Assembly: GCA_947579605.1 (NCBI GenBank)
Contig: OX388316.1
Coordinates: 16,929,290 to 16,993,289, forward strand
Length of the DNA stretch: 64,000 bases
Reading direction: 5' to 3'
Source of the DNA: Athripsodes cinereus
Taxonomy: Eukaryota > Arthropoda > Insecta > Trichoptera > Leptoceridae
Shown: piece by piece, positions 18,270 through 31,149 of the stretch
How the letters are laid out: every line of letters starts with the position of its first letter
Numbering within the stretch: position 1 is the stretch's first letter
Program-made: the position numbers and the translations under genes
The notes under the pieces: generated by a model
The model's database searches: none
What the model saw: only the letters and a program-made list of their open reading frames with translations
Told to the model about the DNA's origin: nothing

Positions 18270-21200
18270 AAAAGAAATTGTTTTTGAAATACTTAATTGA
18301 TAACGTAATAATGAGTTGATTGTTAAGTATATTTTTTCATATCTACATTTATACCTAACGTAACTTGAACATTTTGCTAATTAATCATTAATTTCATGGT
18401 AATTTGTTGATGATACGGTTTCAATATTACCGATGGTAATTGTCACACTGTGTGGTAAAATTAGTAGGATTTAAAACAAAGTGTCATATTTTTTCTTTCA
18501 TACTCGAGGGATTTCATTGTAGGTACTTTGATACGAGAAATTTTTCGCAAGCATTTGCAAAAAAAACTAGTATTTCTTCATGGATGGATTGGCATGTGGT
18601 TAGGAGACGGAAATAATTGCCACCAAGGTTATATTACACTGAAAGCAAAATCGGTTCATAAATATATTATAATTTTAAAGACAATCAATACTTAGTTATA
18701 TTTTGATATAATGACTTGCGGATTTATTACGAATATCAGCCTTGTATACATAGTTACCACAGACAGTAAAAACGTCAGCGGTGAACTAATATAAAGTTAT
18801 GATCATACTTATCGACTATGACTATTTTATTGTGAAGAATTATTGCGAATTTGCATAAAATTATTCTAAATTAATACATTACTCATGAATAAAATCCGAT
18901 TCTGAATAATTTTTCGTCAAAAGTAAGAAGTTATTTTTTCATTCGTTTTCACCGTCCCAGCATTTCCCATAAATGAGTAGCTAGGGAACTAAGTGCAGGT
19001 AAGAAAATATGCAAGCCTTCTTTTTTATATTGTTTTTGTTATGTATTGATGGTATAGTGAAGAAATAAATTCATTTATTTTAAATCTATATTAATACATT
19101 TATTACATTTTCGTTTCAATGATGGTTGGGTGACATATCTCATTGCTGAATTGAAGATGTTAAATATGAGAAGCACCCATCGTATTAGATAACATATTTT
19201 GATTTATTAAAAAAAAACCTGTGATCATGTTTTCCATAATTAGAAATACCTCATCAAGAAAGTCCTATGTCGTATCATTTCAGTAATTATTTTTTATAAT
19301 TGCCACATTATTCATAGGTTAATCCACACTGTGTGTGTGTGTTCTTGTACATTTTTGACATTTCTATACCTATAAATAGTATTCAGATAAATATTTACAC
19401 GAATTTTGCAATATTTTTTTTAAGATTCTCAGTCTTCAGATACCTAATCGTCAAGCAATTTTAAATGCAATACAATTTAAAAAAAACTTTTTTTTTGTGT
19501 GAAATGTTTGTTTTTTTTTTTCGTGTCTACTACATGCATTGTTGCATTATATAATACTAAACAATGTTTGCAAACTTTGCTGGTTTTGTAGTTTTCAATT
19601 AATTTAGTTGTACCTATATTATTGATTACGTTAAAACTGTGTGTCTGTGAAAGAAAATAAAATACGAATATAAAAGATTAACTTAATTAATAAACTATTG
19701 ATTCTGAATTAAGACATAATGAAGGTACACTTATTTGTAAATATATTTTGCACATTATCGAGGAGAGCTTTTTGATATTTTATGTGAATCTCATTTATCA
19801 TATAAATAATAAAAACATTAGTTACATATTATTACGTTTCTCCATCAACAAAATACATACATAATAGAAATGTTCCACATTTCTTTTCATTAAAAATCAA
19901 TTATACATACATTTCAAAATAACGATTTGCAATACGTAATTTTATTCGAATTAAATTTACTTTTAAATTAAATAAAACATTAATAATTATTTTTGTAATT
20001 CGCCCATACGGTGATATTATTAATATTAATATAATCTATCAATAATTTCAATATGTTGTATACCCTTTTACGTAACCAATCATCACCAAAGCAACATCGC
20101 ATATTATGCTACGGACTAAATTGTTATAATCTTATAATATCATTTATTACTACATAAATTGCTTAGTTAACCAATCCAATGTTCTTATGTATATTAAACA
20201 TTAAGAAAAGTACAGGAAATGATAGAGCTACAAAGTATGTAAGTGTAATAATAATTGTATTGCTATAACACATACAACACCATCAAGCTATAAACATATA
20301 GTACAAATACGTTACTCAATAGTAGTATCTCTACAGCTCTAACATTTCTCAAAAAGAAAATCGTAAAAATTCAACATCAATAAAATCATTAATAATAGGT
20401 ACAATATGTTAGTATCAAACCTGCCTCGCGAGAAATCATTATTATTTTATTTCAAATGGTGTGAACCTATGACCTGTGTTTGTATCATTTGTTTCCATTA
20501 TAACATAACTTTCGTCCGATTTCCAAATATGGTTAAAAAATAATGTTATTCTTGTATTATACGATGAACTTATTTTTAAAACTTTCTCAAATATACCTAC
20601 ATATGTTGATAAAAATACTTATCATTAACCAAACCAAACAGCATATATTTTTATTTGATTAAAATTAAAAATGGATTTACACAGTGTAAACACAAAAACT
20701 TTTGAATTATTTATTATTCACTAAGATTGCAATTAATTGAAAATCATGCATCGAAATATTTTAGAGTGTCCTGTAAAAGGCAGATGTTAAAAAATAAGGT
20801 CATTTTACATCTCAATATCAGCGATAAGGTTTGTCACTCATCCTGAATGCCTTATTTTTTTGTTGGCACAGAGATGACGGCTTGTATGTTTGTTTCATGC
20901 GGCTAGTCTGCTGGCTATTCCACTTGTGGGATATGTCGTGATGGTAGAGTAGTAATAGAAATACTCTCTGACCGTATATAACTTCAGGCCTGCCCAGTAG
21001 CCCGCCCGTGAGGCCAATTTTAGTTTGAAAGTGTGAATAAATAGGCGTCTACGACTCGTGAGATATCCGAGTGCGAGGTGGGTTTCTCTTTAATCTTGCT
21101 ATATTTGGAGGGAATCATAGTGATAAAACGATCTTATTTCACAACATTTAAACTCAAATTATAAACGGTATCATCTTTTGACTACTGAAAATAATATAAT

Positions 21201-22070
21201 ATACTAACTCATAAAGTTATAATAATAAAATATATGATAGGGTAGGTACAACCGTAGGAGGCAATAAATTTCACAAATATTTTACAAATCTACATTTTAC
21301 CTTAAACAAAAGAAAAAATACGCTTCTCACAAGGAAAAGGGCGCAACAAAATCATTCTGTGTTGTGAAAATTTTAGTGCATCTCCTGGCAATTTAATATA
21401 TTGTAGGCATATAGTGTGACGGAACAATTATTACTGTAGAAATTGTAGGAAATGATGATAAGTATTTTTTTAATGAGTTCATAACTAGTATATAAAATAA
21501 AAATACAAAATGTCTGATTGATATGTCTATCATATTATATTACGACAGGAAAATAGTAGTATGTAGGTAGCCGTTTAATATTAATCATAATTAAAGTGTA
21601 TGGTTATTAAGATGTATTGAGAACTAGCTTTATACCCGGTAACTATCTGAAAGTAATTACCTAACGAAAGGTCTTCAAATTATATTCAGTGAATTTCCGA
21701 ATCGATTTCTTAATTATAAAAACCTATTTTAAGGAATATTATTCAACATATAACTCAACCGCACAACCGACAGATTGAGTAAATGAAGATTGAATAAAGA
21801 AAATGAATCGTCTTAGACTGGCTTAAGTGTACTTTACCCTAGACACGTTCACCAATCCCACCGCTTCCTGTTTTCGATCATTATATTCGATATGTGTTGG
21901 TTATGCGGATGAGGTGTCTGTTAAGTAATATTCTGAATATCTTCACTCATCATCATCGCATCTCCTTTCATAATTTCCTTGGTACGGGCTCATGCCCAGT
22001 TAGGTAGACATTAGTGACTTATCTTTTAAAAACTGTTTTGTAAATAAAATAAATAAAAATAAATAAATAA
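18270..22070. other. Probable intron of the gene above; no exon recognised
   Basis: AT-rich throughout. It contains diverged family D pieces at 18950-19020 and 19120-19175 (minus) and a fuller copy at 20760-20950 (plus). I looked on the minus strand for a phase-1 signal-peptide exon and found no candidate with a convincing start and donor. Confidence 0.45.
20760..20950 (+). repeat. Dispersed repeat family D copy
   Basis: TAGAGTGTCCTGTAAAAGGC, CACTCATCCTGAATGCCTTA, GGCACAGAGATGACGGCTTG, CTAGTCTGCTGGCTATTCC, TTGTGGGATATGTCGTGATG. Confidence 0.8.
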
Positions 22071-22077
22071 AATTCCA

Positions 22078-22206
22078 TCGCATTCAACGCTCCTCTCGAG
22101 AGCACAGAGCACTCTTCCCACGACATTCCCTGAGCTCTGATGTCGTTGTCATAGGAACGGTGAAAGAGGAACGACCGGGCCGACGAAAGAACAGTCTTCA
22201 CTCACG
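22078..22206 (-). other. GC-rich segment followed by (ATTT)n: retroelement end or 5' exon
   Basis: About 53% GC, ending (minus strand) in GCGATGGAATTTTATTTATT and an ATTT-rich run. A strong donor-like CAAC|GTGAGTG occurs at 22205-22200. It could be a LINE or SINE 3' end with an ATTT tail, or an upstream non-coding exon of the gene ending at 17334. The (ATTT)n run makes the first more likely. Confidence 0.3.
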
Positions 22207-22499
22207 TTGGTGTAAAGAAAATCTACGTTTAACATCTATTTCGTACACAATTTTATTCAATGTTGATCTTTATTTATAGGTATGATTTAATTTTTTTTTG
22301 GAATTATTTCTTATGGATTCTTTTAAATTATGTATTATTAAATAAAAATTATTAAAAACATGAGTTTTATCAATATTTTATTAGAGTGACCTGTTTCAAA
22401 AAATAATATTTTTGTCATACGTATTATTATAATTTAATGGGAGGTGCTGTGCACTGCAACCTATAAGATTTATTGTACTCCCCGTACTTTGCTTTTCTG

Positions 22500-22695
22500 C
22501 AGGGGTACTCTTGACAAAACTAAACACGATCTTAATCTAGTCTTGATCTTGATCATACGACGCACGAAGTGACTATTGGCCAAAAATACACGCAAACCTA
22601 TGGCGCGTTAGCGGTAGCGCGGTGTTTTTGACCATCGTATGATCAAGATCAAGACTAGATTAAGATCGTGTTTAGTTTTGTCAAGAGTAACCCTG
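22500..22695. mobile_element. Foldback MITE (196 bp)
   Basis: Terminal inverted repeats of ~60 bp begin CAGGGGTACTCTTGACAAAA and, from the right, CAGGGTTACTCTTGACAAAA. The interior holds a second inverted pair (CCAAAAATACAC with GTGTTTTTGAC). No matching 8-bp flanks are seen (CTTTTCTG versus CTGGTACT), so the superfamily is undecided. Confidence 0.8.
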
Positions 22696-22699
22696 CTGG

Positions 22700-23585
22700 T
22701 ACTATCCAGTTGAAGAAAACCCTCTTGTCCCAATATATCTTTTTTAAACAGGTTCAGAACCAATTCTCAAGAATTGGAAAGCCTTTCTCACTTTTTCCAA
22801 TTAGATTTTGTACAATGTTGCATGGTTCTCCAATCGAGGTGTCTGATTGGTTATGTCATCTGCACGTTGTGCTCAAACTTCGTTAAACAATAAAAAAAAG
22901 TTGTAAATATTCTAAACATTCCTATAAATAAAAAATTGCATGCCAGTTGTACAAACATACATAATTATATGTGATGAGATCAAATATTTATTGGGCATAT
23001 AATTAAAATGCTAATGATATTAAATATTTGGGTGAATGTTCGATAAATAATCTATTACAACAAAAGTAATCAATTAAATATTCATATATTATGTTTAAAT
23101 TCACGATTATATCAATTGTTAATATTCAAAATGAATTTGTCGTTTCGTCTTGTTCCACTTTTGTGGGAAATATGCTGTTTGTTGATTGATGCAAGTGAGA
23201 AAGTATTCATGCGTAGGGACGGCATATAAAATTTTTCTGATTTATGAGATTGGAGAAAATCTGTGGTATGAAGGAAGAACTAGAGATGATATTGATAGGC
23301 CTTGTTTTTTGTGGTATTGGATAAATTAAAAGCAAGGGTTTTTTTCTACTATAGATACCTATAGTATATAATTATATCAAAATTGACAATGATCGAAGAA
23401 GTCGAAAGACGTCTTTCATGTTTATTCTTAAGTTAATCTGTATTAATCTGTAGTAGAATGAAACTCTTGTTCCTTTTGATTCACTTATGGAATTTCACTC
23501 ATAGTGCACTAACACAATAAAGTACTTTTTTGAGGTACATACTCGTGTATTCTTTATTATTAATCAAATATTGATTTAAGCGTTA
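22700..23585. other. No gene recognised
   Basis: AT-rich spacer. 23395-23425 contains GTCGAAAGACGTCTTTC, a 14-nt palindrome of the GAA-AGACGTCT type also seen in the foldbacks at 29292 and 59759; possibly a further relic. Confidence 0.4.
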
Positions 23586-23589
23586 GGAA

Positions 23590-23815
23590 GAACCTTACTA
23601 AAGCCTTTGTATGGAGCATTCTGCTATATGGTTGCGAGACGTGGACCATCAGCAAGAGGCTTGCTCATCACCATCACGGAGGGCATGACCGAAGGCAGAA
23701 ATGGTAGAGGCTGACCAAGAGACACCTATATGGATCAACTGAAGAAGGACATGAACTGAAGCACATACGTAGAACTTAAAAGACTAGTTGAAAATAGGGA
23801 GGAATGGAGAAGAAA
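23590..23815 (+). pseudogene. RTE-like LINE ORF2 C-terminal relic
   Basis: Plus translation, with gaps, gives LLYGCETWTI, then a region ending DQLKKDMN and LKRLVENREEWRRKS. This is the usual C-terminal end of insect RTE-type LINE proteins. Several frameshifts are present. Confidence 0.6.
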
Positions 23816-23819
23816 ATCC

Positions 23820-23864
23820 AAATTCGTTGCAGACCAATCCAATGGATTGGTCTGCAACGAATTT
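23820..23864. repeat. Perfect 22-bp-arm palindrome
   Basis: The arms AAATTCGTTGCAGACCAATC(CA) and their exact reverse complement are separated by a single A (23842). The palindrome sits exactly where the LINE C-terminus above ends (AACTTCGTTGCAGACC-type sequence), so it looks like a fold-back duplication of the LINE end. Confidence 0.9.
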
Positions 23865-24436
23865 AATATTTATTTATAATATTTTAAGTTGCATTGTATT
23901 ACACTACGCATTGTTAGCTATTCAAATCCCTGACCTCTCCGTATAACATATGGATTATATATTATGATACAGGTAATACGAATAGAACGGTTGTCGATTC
24001 TAATGACCTAGAGGTCAATAGTCTTATAGATTTAGACATCAACTATATAATGACAATATGACGTAACAATCCTCCTACTTATACACATACACACATATAC
24101 AAGTATTATAATATTAAAATAATGGATATCTTTAAGCACACCTACATAAAATACATGCACATATAGTTTCCGTAATAAAGTGGCTATAATATGTTAATCG
24201 ATTACATAAATTTAATGTACCTACATACCAAATAAATGTCATCAAATCCGTTACAAATGCCGAAATAATATGTTAATATTCATTGTTAAAATATTTATTT
24301 GATCTTGACCTAACTCAATGGTTCCCTGCGCTTAAAATTTGACTTGGAAGAGAAATGAGTATTTTTCAATAATACAAATTTTGCAATTCTTTTTACATTT
24401 TTCTTACGCTCTAGTATCATTTTCAACCAAAAATAA

Positions 24437-24745
24437 TCTAATATATAAAATTCTCGTGCCACGGTGTTTGCTATCATACTCCTCCGAAACGGCTGGACCG
24501 ATTTTAATGAAATTTTGTGTGCTTATCGGGTAGGTCTGAGAATTGGCCGACATCTATTTTTCATACCCCTAAACGTTAAGGGCGGTCCCCCCCCAATTTT
24601 TTTGGCAATATTTTTTATTTTTGCATTAAAAATGCAGTCCTAAATTTTTACCCTTCTACCATCAACCCCTATTTTTTGATAGCGATATTAGTAATCTAGA
24701 AATAATTTATAGGTATGGTAAAACAACGCTTGCCGGGTCAGCTAG
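24437..24745 (+). mobile_element. Helitron-like non-autonomous element
   Basis: Starts TCTAATATATAAAATTCTCG after A and ends GCCGGGTCAGCTAG before T, giving the TC..CTAG ends and A/T target of Helitrons. Internal sequence includes CCGAAACGGCTGGACCGATT and a run of C (24581-24590). I recognise this as a common insect repeat type. No Rep/helicase coding. Confidence 0.65.
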
Positions 24746-25609
24746 TATTTCTATAGATTACAGACTCATACAAATATTATAGACTTATCCAGTAATATTA
24801 TATTAATGATAGAAGCCATACACTTTAATGTGAAAGAAATCACAATTTTTAGTCAACTAAGATTTTTAGAAAAGACTGTTGTGGATAAAGTAATATCAGT
24901 TAATAAAGATTAATATGCTTACTTATGTATGTGAGAAGTCTGTTACCTTAGAAACATGATTTTGGCAAACAAATAGGTGATGTCTATCGCTGTCTATTAG
25001 GAGAGCTAAAATTTAGACCGGACGCGGAAAGTAAGTATGTAACAGCATCTCCAGCTATACTCTTAACATTGTACAGAGAAAGAATAATTAGTGTTAATAA
25101 TAATTTTAACATACATAATATCCGTTATTGCATAAACGTGTAACGAATGAATAAGAGCAGGTTATTATTATATCTAATTTATTGTACTTATATTAGAAAT
25201 GGAGTTTTATGCTGTTGTGACGTTGGCAGTACTTATACCAAATTATTATTGGCTATAAATTAACATGTGAATTGAAAAAAGTTAACGCCACATTAGTCAC
25301 TATACAACATGAACGAAGACTAAGTAAAGGATATATATATATATCACACTATTTATTTCTTTACTAAATTTATTTTTCATTGACAGCCATTTAAATATGT
25401 ACCAAATATACAAATCGGCATCTTGTATTTGTAATGCGAGTTTTTAAGAATCAAAGAAATAGGTAAGGGGAATGATTCATAAATTTTAAACATGAAAATA
25501 CAGCTGTGGTATCTAAATAGTTGAATCATAGTGATTTCATTTTCAGTTACTTATATTAACTCTGCATATCCCTAAAATGTGATGGGAATGAAAAGGAATA
25601 GATTCATCT

Positions 25610-25845
25610 ATTTATCTATCTATCTCTACCCTCACGTCCTCTCCCAGGAGGGGTAGGCAGAGAGAACGGAACGCCATATAGATCTATCCTTATAAACTTA
25701 TTTCGCTTCCTCCACATTCATCCAGTTTCTCACACTCGTTCGCCGATTTCTCTTACTCAACAGGCGGCCGTCCTTTAGGATTTGATCCACTTGATCAAGC
25801 CACGTTGTTCTTGGCCGTCCGCGCTTCCTCGCAGTAGATTAATAG
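25610..25845 (-). pseudogene. RTE-like LINE 3' fragment
   Basis: Minus strand: CTGCGAGGAAGCGCGGACGG, CCAAGAACAACGTGGCTTGA, TCAAATCCTAAAGGACGGCC, GAGAAACTGGATGAATGTGG, ending in the CTCCTGGGAGAGGACGTGAG and TAGATAGATA tail. It is closely related to 52310-52620 and 36600-37108. Stops and frameshifts disrupt the frame. Confidence 0.75.
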
Positions 25846-25849
25846 GCCA

Positions 25850-28800
25850 CAAAATATAAGAAACCGTATTACATAAGTAATTCACTTTTGGAAAAAATCA
25901 CAAAAGGGAGAGAATTGAATTTCACAATAGTAAGTGTATATTATCATTTTTCACTTCATGTCGATTATAAATTAAATTTTGAATTGTGGGTCATCTTCGT
26001 TTTACTACCAATAAATAAGTAAATAATACATAATTCAATTTATGGACAAAATAAAAATGTCGCGCAGTGTGTGATCCCCTTGAAGAGTGCCAAACCGGAA
26101 TACAGATTTAATCTGTCGCGCGTTCACTCTCACTTTCATTCAATACAACAACAAACAACAACCTACATAAATACTATATACCTACAATCTTAAGAGCATT
26201 ATAATACAGCAATCGTCATAACACAACATATACATAACTTTGCATATAGATACCTAATTTATCAGCAGAGGCAGCATGTTTATATATGTAGATACATAGA
26301 TGGGTAAAAGACCAAGATGCTGAAAGATGTCTTAGAGGACTTTGAGAGTGTCGATTAATTGTTTGGAATAGGGTGTAAAAACAGTATAAATTTGTAATAA
26401 ATAATTAATATTGTAACCAGTTGAAGCAAAGAGTGCGATACATTTGATAGAGAAATAAAAAATAGTGGAGGAGAAAATAAAGACTTGTGGCATGCTTTTT
26501 TGACCGGTTTGGCTCTTCGAAGAAGTACCGTCGTTGATAAAAGTGTATCTTTTATGAGATGGGAACTTATTGAATAAAATTGCTTTACTGAATTAGAGAT
26601 TGTGGCAATACGTTCTTTAAAGGACGATTTGTGTCAAGAGCTGAGTTTTATACTCATAATTATCAAAAAATGTTTCAAAGTATATTTTTATGTGTTAGCG
26701 ATGGCTGCTTGTACGATATGCTGGTGAGATGAATGAGCGGAATGTGCGATATTTAAATAATTGACTTAACTGTGGTACGTATTTGTGGATGACAGCTGAG
26801 TTATAAACTGACTTATTATTATTTTTGTAAACCATATTCATAGTTGTTGTCTGTTTTGTATTTTACCAATAAATAAAATTAAAAATTAAATATTCGGTAT
26901 ATCATTAATTAATTTATACCTACATACTTTACATTTTGTGTTTAAAAAAATGTCTCTGAAGAAATCTTAATCGTTGAATTGTTGATATTTGGCTCTTTTG
27001 ATAAATTAATATGCCGTTTACTGGCCTATAAATAAGTCTATGACATTCGTTAGTTTTCTTGGATCGCCACTGCATGTCCGTGATAATGTTGTTCCGAGTA
27101 TATATTATGTGTGTGTGTGTGGATACCGTATGCATGATTATAATTACACAAATAACGCCATTGTTGAATTACATTACTTATTCTTGTTCCTTTTCCGCAA
27201 AAATCCGTCGTGTTTTTCTGTGGTTTTGTACCTACTGTGATTATTATATATTACATATTTTATTGTGTAATAACATGTTGTGTGTATTGAAGAATGTTGT
27301 CCGAGTGATTATCACTACCTAAGCAATAATAATATTTTATAACAAACTACATACACTTGTAGTAATATTTAAACATATTCAATAATAAGTCGTGTGTGTG
27401 AAAGCGTCCGAGTTGTTGTAGAAATTCTTATAAGCATAAACAATAACTACCTACATATTATTAAGATGGGTTGTCGCACATCTCGATCTTGTGTTGTATG
27501 AGTATGATGAAATAATGACAAAAATGTTGGATAACAGTTGGATGACTGAAATTTTATAGAAATTAATCTACTTATTTCATAAAGTTCATAAAATTAGTAT
27601 ACAAGAAGTAATCAATCAGTGGCTTCATAACAATTTTGCACGTTGAATCAGGACATTTTGGATTTGAAACCCGCCCCAGATCTACCGCGCCCTCATGACC
27701 CAAATTTGCAGTGTGAATGTTTAGGAACGTATTTGGACGAGAAGAAATAGAAATTATTAGGGTAACCATACATTCATTAAGAGAGGTAAGAAATTATTTA
27801 TGAGACAAATTAATGTTTGATAACAAGTCAACAACTTAAAGGAGTTTTATATTTTATATTGACGGATAATATTGAATATTTTTTTTATGTTAACGCTGGG
27901 CGCCTCAGAAGCAGACATCTATGATATGATAACGATATATAATAATATGATTTTTATATAAGAATGTACAGATTATGTTAATTAGATATAATTAGGTACT
28001 TATATTATAATGCAGCATCACATAACTTTATAAGAATAATGACAATAATAAAACATTGACATACCTACATTAAATGTAGATACTTAATTATAATATTATC
28101 TATTGTATCTACCTGAATAGATAATATTAAAGTTATTCGATTTCAATGATTCTGTAGTATGATGGATGACATTAATTATTATGAATAAGATTGTTATTTA
28201 TTCTTTGTGCGTTTAAAGGATGACATAAAACATGTAGGTAAATATTATTTATAAAACGCGGTCGCCATTAAAATTAATGTCAAATTCAGCTTTTTATTTT
28301 GCCTTATTACATTTTATTTCTATCAGATTTTACTCAAAATACTAATCTTTTAGTTTAAGTTAAGCTTATTTCCAAACCTAATTATGACGTCAAATTATAT
28401 TAATTATACATTTCTTGAGAAATGCTTGTTCATTTATTATAATATCTCCTAAAAAAGTTCGTCACTATCCAGCAAGCACATTCAAGAGATAACAATTCAT
28501 AAATGGCAACATGTTCATAGTGCGATTTTTTTTTCATTAAGTTTAAGCGTGTATCTGGATAATACAGAAACTTGAACATTTCTAATTTATTAAGACATCT
28601 AAAGTAGGCAGTGTGAAACTATTCCTAAATAATGTAACATTTCTTTTCCCAAAATAGTCCCGGTTAACCTGTTACTTGTTCAATAAATGTGTCTATAGCG
28701 AATAAACATACGAATGGACTTAATCGGTGGATAATTAGCCGAATAGATATGTTATAAAATGCATGCAGGCAGTGCGCACACATTCACAAAAATAGTAATT

Positions 28801-29275
28801 TGTTGTTTTGAACTCTTGCGTTACATAATTTACTATTATTATCAATATGCAATGTTCGTGCTTCTTTTTTACAGTCATCAATTGGTTGTTGACCTTATTT
28901 ATTTATTACATATTAATTTGCTTGTAACTCGATTATTTAATATTAATATGCAAATATCTATTTGTTTATTTAGTATTTTTTCTTCTTATTACTTAAATTC
29001 TGTCCCCATTTATTATTTTCTAGTTTATTATATCAAATATATAATTTTTATAAAGGTGATCGAGGATATAGTCTTTCAAAGATTATTAAAATTAGATCAT
29101 ATCCGGATTAGTTGCACGATATTATAATCCAGTGATGAATTTTCCCTTTATAAATTTAATTATAAATTTGATATTTTTTGTAATGATTTATATTATAACA
29201 ATAAACATATATTATGTAAAAGTTAAATAAAATAAATACAGAAAAGGTTCTTAGGGATAAATACAGTCGGTAGGT
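25850..29275. other. No gene recognised; one possible LINE tail
   Basis: AT-rich. 26450-26885 has mixed composition and ends TGTATTTTACCAATAAATAA, which could be an old LINE 3' end. Open frames here (for example 28759-29127 plus) are AT-driven, Phe/Ile/Tyr-rich, and have no family resemblance. Confidence 0.4.
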
Positions 29276-29280
29276 AAAGG

Positions 29281-29501
29281 GGTAAATATGGAAATAATAA
29301 AACAAATGTTTTATTCTACTAATGGTTTATTATGCGAGAGAGACGTCTTTCGTCTTATGAGGACAATGTTGATTGACAATGTCCTCATAAGACGAAAGAC
29401 GTCTCTCTCGCATAATAAACCATTAGTAGAATAAAACATTTGTTTTATTATTTCGATATGGAATTCTACTACCTAAACACCGACACAGTGGGTAAATATG
29501 G
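29281..29501. mobile_element. Foldback retroelement (copy F) with 11-bp TSD
   Basis: The insert 29292-29490 (199 bp) is bounded by GGTAAATATGG on both sides. Arms of about 80 bp (AACAAATGTTTTATTCTACT..GTCCTCAT) face each other around a short spacer. Both arms carry GAA-AGACGTCT-C (right arm, plus, 29394-29405). The element ends CACCGACACAGTG. It is the same family as 59759-59967 and, partially, 58085-58180. Confidence 0.8.
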
Positions 29502-29549
29502 TTTTGTAATTCAGTAGATTACTTATGGGCTAAAGACTATGACGCTAAT

Positions 29550-29935
29550 ACTTGCGAGCAAATAAAAACTGAGGTGTGTACAGCGTGCCATGGAGAGTCA
29601 AATGCTGGGTATCAGCTTGAGAGACAAAATAAGAAATGAAACCATCCGACAAAAGATAAAAGTCGTCGATGTTGCTGATAAAGTCTCCAAGCTGAAATGG
29701 CAATGGGCTGGTCATGTGTTAACGATGGTAGATGGTCTTCTATAATATTTTTGAATGGAGGCATGGGAGGACAAAAGAAGCGTAGGAAGACCCCAAAAAA
29801 GATGGGTTCACGATATTGTTCAGATGACGGAAAACAGTAGTATCATGTTGCCTTAGATCGGAAAGTGTGGAAAAGTTTTGAAGAGGCATATGCCTCTAAC
29901 TTGGTTAGAGAGAAGAAAGCTAGAAAGAAGAAAAA
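29550..29935 (+). pseudogene. RTE-type LINE ORF2 C-terminal fragment
   Basis: Plus translation contains QRAMESQMLGISLRDKIRNE, IKVVDVADKVSKLKWQWAGH and, after frameshifts, a KRRSRPQKRWVH-type proline-arginine block. This is the widespread RTE-family C-terminus (RAMERSMLGISLRDRIRNE is the usual form). It is 5'-truncated and frameshifted. Confidence 0.8.
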
Positions 29936-30555
29936 AAATAATCCAGTATTTGTCGGAATGAAACGGAAGCGGAAAAAGTGAAAACCTGTAAGGAAAATTA
30001 CACGATGCTTTGTGTTTTTGGGTAAGTCGTTTGACATGAACATAATATAATGATGTGATGACAAAGACTACAGGTCACAAAATATAAGGAAATCTACAGA
30101 AGTCATGATAAAAGGGAAGGCCTTTGTCTAAAGATGTACGATAAATGACCAAAGAAGCATTAAACTGTAGATTAAACATATTCATGTTTATATGTTTAAT
30201 AATCATGGGTAGATGATTATTGAGGGAGACGCCATGATGGAGTTTATAGATAAATAATTATTGCATATAAATAAGATTATTAATTAAATGACATTCTTGA
30301 CATCATAATCTGACATCTATGTAGTCATTTAATATTATATTTAATCATTTTATACAAAACCTGATAAATTAATTTTATCATAAATCCTCAATAACACAGA
30401 ATAATAAATACTTTATATTTGCACAGACTATAAACGAAAATGTAATTAGTTGTGGATGTACATATCTGGTACCTAATAATTATATGGCGCTCAATTCAAA
30501 TACGGCAAATATTCCATAATCATTTTTCACAAACAAAAAAAAAATATTATGAAGA

Positions 30556-30705
30556 AGCCTGATCATAAAGACATCGCATTTAAGCGATAAACTCGCCCTC
30601 TGTACATTGAATTGTATAACTGATATTTTTATGATACTTTGTTTTGATTTATAATATTGTAGCCAATGTACAGTGAAGAATAAAATAAATAAATAAAGTA
30701 CCTAC
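30556..30705 (+). mobile_element. LINE 3' end
   Basis: AAGACATCGCATTTAAGCGA, TAAACTCGCCCTCTGTACATTG, ending CCAATGTACAGTGAAGAATA plus AAATA repeats. The same family is at 33004-33395 and 56446-56580. The ATCGC..GCGA hairpin is conserved between copies. Confidence 0.75.
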
Positions 30706-31149
30706 TAGTTAAAGCTCCCTCCGGTAATATAGGGCAGAAACAAGCCTTCTCTATTCAGAGCGTTTCGAGCCGATTGAATCACCATTTTTCAAAAAAAATT
30801 AGCGCTCTGATATTGTATCTAAAAGAACGATAGTGATAGTGAATCTACCTACTATGGTGTGAATTAAAAATATACAAATCAAATAAAATTAATCAAACGG
30901 AACTACTGCTAAGTATGCGATTTTTTTGGGTGTATCATGAAGAACGCTTTATTCCATAAACATAAATTATACAAAATGTGTATAAGTTTTGTGTGTGCAC
31001 AAAAGTTTCTGTAATAAAAAATGAAAATATTTACAAGTCATGAAATCTTCGCAACAATAGTGGGTATCAAAGCGTAAGGGAACGTGACAAACATAGGCTA
31101 TATTTTTATCACATATTTCCGAAGCTTTTCAGTCACTAGTATTGTTCAA

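Noticed and set aside
22019..22201. Signal-peptide-like frame MEFYLFIFIYFIYK
   Set aside because: The hydrophobic run is translated from an (ATTT)n tract, not a credible signal peptide.
24339..24533. 64-codon frame over 24339-24533
   Set aside because: It runs into the Helitron-like element and encodes its conserved non-coding sequence in translation.
28759..29127. 122-codon plus-strand open frame
   Set aside because: Composition is Tyr/Ile/Phe/Leu-driven by AT-rich DNA; no promoter, no domain, no repeat relationship.
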